From contig NZ_PVWJ01000006.1 of assembly GCF_003003775.1 (NCBI RefSeq), positions 1 to 64,000 of the forward strand: a stretch of DNA of 64,000 bases, written 5' to 3'. The notes below the pieces were generated by a model. That model worked only from the letters and a program-made list of their open reading frames with translations, searched no databases and was not told where the DNA came from. Below, piece after piece: positions 61,889-64,000 of the stretch (position 1 is the stretch's first letter; the number at the start of each line of letters is the position of its first letter). The position numbers were made by a program, and so were the translations under genes. The stretch comes from Merismopedia glauca CCAP 1448/3 (GTDB lineage: Bacteria; Cyanobacteriota; Cyanobacteriia; Cyanobacteriales; CCAP-1448).

Positions 61889-62503
61889 TTAGATCTCTGA
61901 ATGTTCCCGAAGCACAAGAGTTTTAACGAATTCGCCGTATTCATCTTTCATCGGTAGTTCCAGATCCACTTTAATTCTTCTTCTGTTTGCCAGTAATTTC
62001 TCCCCTGAGATGGGATTTACTCCTTCTTTGCTATAGGACTCCCAATATAGCCCCAAACCACGTTTCTGCCACTTGGGTAAGTCGTTGAAATTAATTCCAC
62101 CTTCTCGATACAGTAATTCGTTTTTATCGCTATTGGAAATTTTCTCGATCTTTTCTGTGGCAGTTCCAGCCTTTTCGCCTTTTTTGCGTAGCATCCAGTA
62201 ACAATGAGCGTTCAAGGCATTTCTATGAGCATCTTCATTTCGGTGCAGCAATAAGGAAATTTCGTCGCTTTGGGTATATACATAGATTACGTGGAATCCG
62301 CAACCCATCAGGTGTTCTACTGTAGCTACCATATAATCTCGGAATTTAGGATCGAAGGGAGCTTCAAATTTATAAGTTTCTTTAGTTAATTTAGTAAAGT
62401 TGCGCCCATCCAAACGAGCCACAATAAAAATCTCTGGCAGGACGCATAAATCGTGTGCTGTCTCAAATATTCTCAGTTTTGCATCTAATTCATTAAACTT
62501 CAT
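61889..62503 (-). CDS. Thg1-like 3'-5' polymerase family protein with internal deletion
   Basis: With the start at 62503 the 204-residue protein begins MKFNELDAKLRIFETAHDLC. Thg1 features are the metal-binding ARLDGRNFTKLTKE (D32) and YTQSDEISLLLH (D80, E81), then NEDAHRNALNAHCYWMLRK, NDLPKWQKRGLGLYWESY and RRIKVDLELPMKDEYG. As recalled, bacterial relatives are about 250 residues and have roughly 50-60 residues between the SDE block and the NEDAHRN block, which are missing here; the join is near residues 87-89 (about 62240-62246). Members add nucleotides 3'-5' or repair tRNA ends. The ATG overlaps the kinase-like gene by 11 bp, so translation is probably coupled. Confidence 0.8.
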   Translation of the reverse strand: MKFNELDAKLRIFETAHDLCVLPEIFIVARLDGRNFTKLTKETYKFEAPFDPKFRDYMVATVEHLMGCGFHVIYVYTQSDEISLLLHRNEDAHRNALNAHCYWMLRKKGEKAGTATEKIEKISNSDKNELLYREGGINFNDLPKWQKRGLGLYWESYSKEGVNPISGEKLLANRRRIKVDLELPMKDEYGEFVKTLVLREHSEI

Positions 62504-62942
62504 CAATCCATTCCTTGACTGTAAACCCTCCTTCAGGCAATAACTGAACGTAGTATAGTTTGGCAAAACCCTCAGCGTAACTGGGTAAAACTAACCTAGC
62601 ATGAGTAGCCCTGATGCCTTTTTCGGGTATTTGTTGTATCAATGGGCGATCGCGATCGCGTTTAATTGAATCAGCTATCTTTGACTCAAAATAATATCCG
62701 ATTATTTGGAAACCTTGATGTTGAGCAGGTTCTATATACTTTTTCCGGTCTTCAGGTGTAGGATTGGTGTTATCTATCACAAATGGTTGCTGGATCTCCA
62801 GACAAGTCTCTAATAGTCGTTTTTCTCGGTGTCTGGTTTTGAGCATATCTAGGTTGATGCGAAGATGTGTATTGGCAAAATTCTGGCTATAGAAGGTTGA
62901 TTTACCAGTTGCTTGGATACCTACAAAAACGATCGCCTGCAC
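62493..62942 (-). CDS. P-loop polynucleotide-kinase-like protein
   Basis: The 149-residue protein has Walker A VGIQATGKSTFYSQNF, then NLDMLKTRHREKRLLETCLE and IDNTNPTPEDRKKYIEPAQ, typical of the T4-Pnk/PNKP-type 5'-kinase branch of P-loop ATPases. The lid has RDRDRPLIQQIPEKGI. It is short, a single kinase domain without a phosphatase. The adjacent, overlapping Thg1-like gene suggests joint RNA end processing: a 5'-end kinase and a 3'-5' nucleotide-adding enzyme. The start is ATG 62942. Confidence 0.85.
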   Translation of the reverse strand: MQAIVFVGIQATGKSTFYSQNFANTHLRINLDMLKTRHREKRLLETCLEIQQPFVIDNTNPTPEDRKKYIEPAQHQGFQIIGYYFESKIADSIKRDRDRPLIQQIPEKGIRATHARLVLPSYAEGFAKLYYVQLLPEGGFTVKEWIDEV

Positions 62943-63057
62943 TTAGATCTACTCTATGGCTTAATTTCATTCATTATCGCAAATTTGAAGCTAAACAAGT
63001 CCTCCTCAAGTTGGTTCTAGATCTAAACCCACCAATCTACCAGGGAGTTTTGGATCA

Positions 63058-63085
63058 GTAGAGACGTGATATATCACGTCTCTAC
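63058..63085. repeat. Perfect GTAGAGACGT...ACGTCTCTAC palindrome
   Basis: Two 14-bp arms meet without a spacer (GTAGAGACGTGATA and TATCACGTCTCTAC). It is an intact copy of the palindrome found nested at 44667-44695, split at 55511/55658, and variant at 38003-38031. Confidence 0.9.
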
Positions 63086-63124
63086 TGTTACACCGTATGA
63101 ATCTGGGCTAAACCCTTACGGTAT

Positions 63125-64000
63125 CTAGAGGAGTGGCTCCCCGTAGAATAAGCCTGCTACTTTCTTATTGGGATAGGCTTGGCGATTTGATTGCAGGTTA
63201 GCGATCGCTTGTTCGCGCGTCCAGCTTGGTTCAAACCCCACTCTGACATCATCCCAGTACAACTCATAGCCTACTTTTTGACCGTTGAATAAGCCCTCAA
63301 CTTTCTTATTAGGATAGCTTCTCTTATTAAATTCCAAGTTATCAATGGCTTGTTGTAGAGTCCAGCTTGGTTCAGATCCCACTTGCACTCCATCCCAGAA
63401 CAGTTGGTAGCCCTTACTAGAGTTGGTTTGACAAGGTTGTTTTTCCCCAGGTTGCTGCATAAAAATCTGCGTGTAGGCTTGGCAGTCTTCAGCTATTACC
63501 ATTTTTTGCTGTGGATGTGGAGGTTCCCCTTGTCCCGACCACTCATTATCGCCATCAAGGGTTTGGATAAAGCCCAGCATTATGTTCGATTCGTTCAGCC
63601 GCGCAGAACTCTTTAAATCTGCTAGCAGTTGGTTCACCCCATCCTTACTGAGCATGATTAGCTTGCTCATAGTTACCGTGTTATAAGCTGCTGGGAACTT
63701 TTGGTAGTCAAACGACTCGCTGGGATTAGTGTAACCAGGATCGCTAATATGCAAATATTTCTGGTTGAAGGTTTGGAGGTTAACGCGTTCCCCAGATCCT
63801 GCGGAAAAGACTTGGTTAAAGTATCTTTCAGGATTCTCAAAATAGGCGACTAACTCCTGCTTCGTCATGCCCGTGGCACTCTTAATAATCGCATCGTAAA
63901 TATTAGCTTTAAGCTCTTTAATCGGTGCAGCTAATTGGCCCAGAGTATTTTCGATGATGGTACTAATTTGGCTGCCAAGTGCGGCGAACTGTCCGACGGC
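63125..64000 (-). CDS. Repeat protein with paired W-D-G-V/PSWT motifs, N-terminus beyond window
   Basis: The frame is open to the right edge, so the true start is outside the window; 292 codons are visible. An N-terminal helical part (SQISTIIENTLGQLAAPIKE) is followed by a middle section and by two tandem repeats of about 40 residues: YQLFWDGVQVGSEPSWTLQQ ... NKKVEGLFNG and YELYWDDVRVGFEPSWTREQ ... NKKVAGLFYG. No family was named. The first internal ATG (63868) is not a likely start, because coding continues upstream without interruption. Confidence 0.6.
   Translation of the reverse strand, partial: AVGQFAALGSQISTIIENTLGQLAAPIKELKANIYDAIIKSATGMTKQELVAYFENPERYFNQVFSAGSGERVNLQTFNQKYLHISDPGYTNPSESFDYQKFPAAYNTVTMSKLIMLSKDGVNQLLADLKSSARLNESNIMLGFIQTLDGDNEWSGQGEPPHPQQKMVIAEDCQAYTQIFMQQPGEKQPCQTNSSKGYQLFWDGVQVGSEPSWTLQQAIDNLEFNKRSYPNKKVEGLFNGQKVGYELYWDDVRVGFEPSWTREQAIANLQSNRQAYPNKKVAGLFYGEPLL

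Overview
The window is chromosomal DNA from a non-marine cyanobacterium. The octamer GCGATCGC (HIP1) recurs throughout. The genes include RuBisCO accumulation factor 1, aldehyde-deformylating oxygenase, PATAN/DUF4388, DUF4278, an IspG of cyanobacterial type and a Raf1-linked photosynthetic background. Several heptanucleotide tandem repeats and palindromic dispersed repeats of the kind seen in filamentous and colonial cyanobacteria fill the intergenic spaces. The species cannot be named from the sequence. Coding is mixed on both strands in short runs of one to four genes. No phage, complete insertion sequence or CRISPR array was seen.

Layout. 1-1.9 kb: the truncated end of a ClC chloride transporter and a Phd/VapC-type toxin-antitoxin pair. 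2-5.8 kb: ispG, a C-terminal processing protease and a family-2 glycosyltransferase. 5.9-7.6 kb: a relic of an Rpn-type gene and a ComM/YifB-like ATPase. 7.9-15.3 kb: a surface-polysaccharide group (secreted DUF4832 protein, MurJ-like flippase, GT4 glycosyltransferase, Wzy-like polymerase, LIC_10190-like membrane protein). 15.4-22.9 kb: an accessory stretch with DUF6887, an internally deleted DUF1152 gene, two Rpn/DUF4351-type paralogues carrying 12-bp tandem repeats, an orphan sugar-ABC permease and an FHA-FHA-ABCG exporter. 23-32.3 kb: envelope and housekeeping genes (serine hydrolase, AI-2E permease, prepilin peptidase, ABC ATPase, STAS, transaldolase). 32.4-39.8 kb: signalling genes (Hpt protein, DUF4388 protein, small GTPase), tRNA-Asp, asparaginase and a HEAT-repeat protein. 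39.9-48.4 kb: a PRC-barrel repeat protein, ado, a second orphan sugar permease, SpoIID and SIMPL proteins. 48.5-52.1 kb: a vWA-PP2C-kinase triad (TerY-P type). 52.4-61.8 kb: mnmG, PBP2, a cupin, a glycogen debranching enzyme and raf1. 61.9-62.9 kb: a P-loop polynucleotide-kinase-like gene overlapping a Thg1-like gene, a probable RNA-repair pair. The right edge holds the C-terminal part of a repeat protein.

The most unusual material is: the vWA-PP2C-kinase triad; the PNK-like/Thg1-like pair, whose Thg1 member seems to have lost about 50-60 internal residues in frame; a DUF1152 gene with a similar in-frame loss of its central domain; a ClC with glutamine at the gating-glutamate position; and a nested set of small palindromic or MITE-like repeats. 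One of these repeat families has terminal inverted repeats around a heptad array whose unit differs from copy to copy.

Starts were moved downstream in several genes where the longest open frame begins inside a repeat or lacks a ribosome binding site; each case is noted in its entry. Family assignments rest on motif recognition by eye, and no database search was run.
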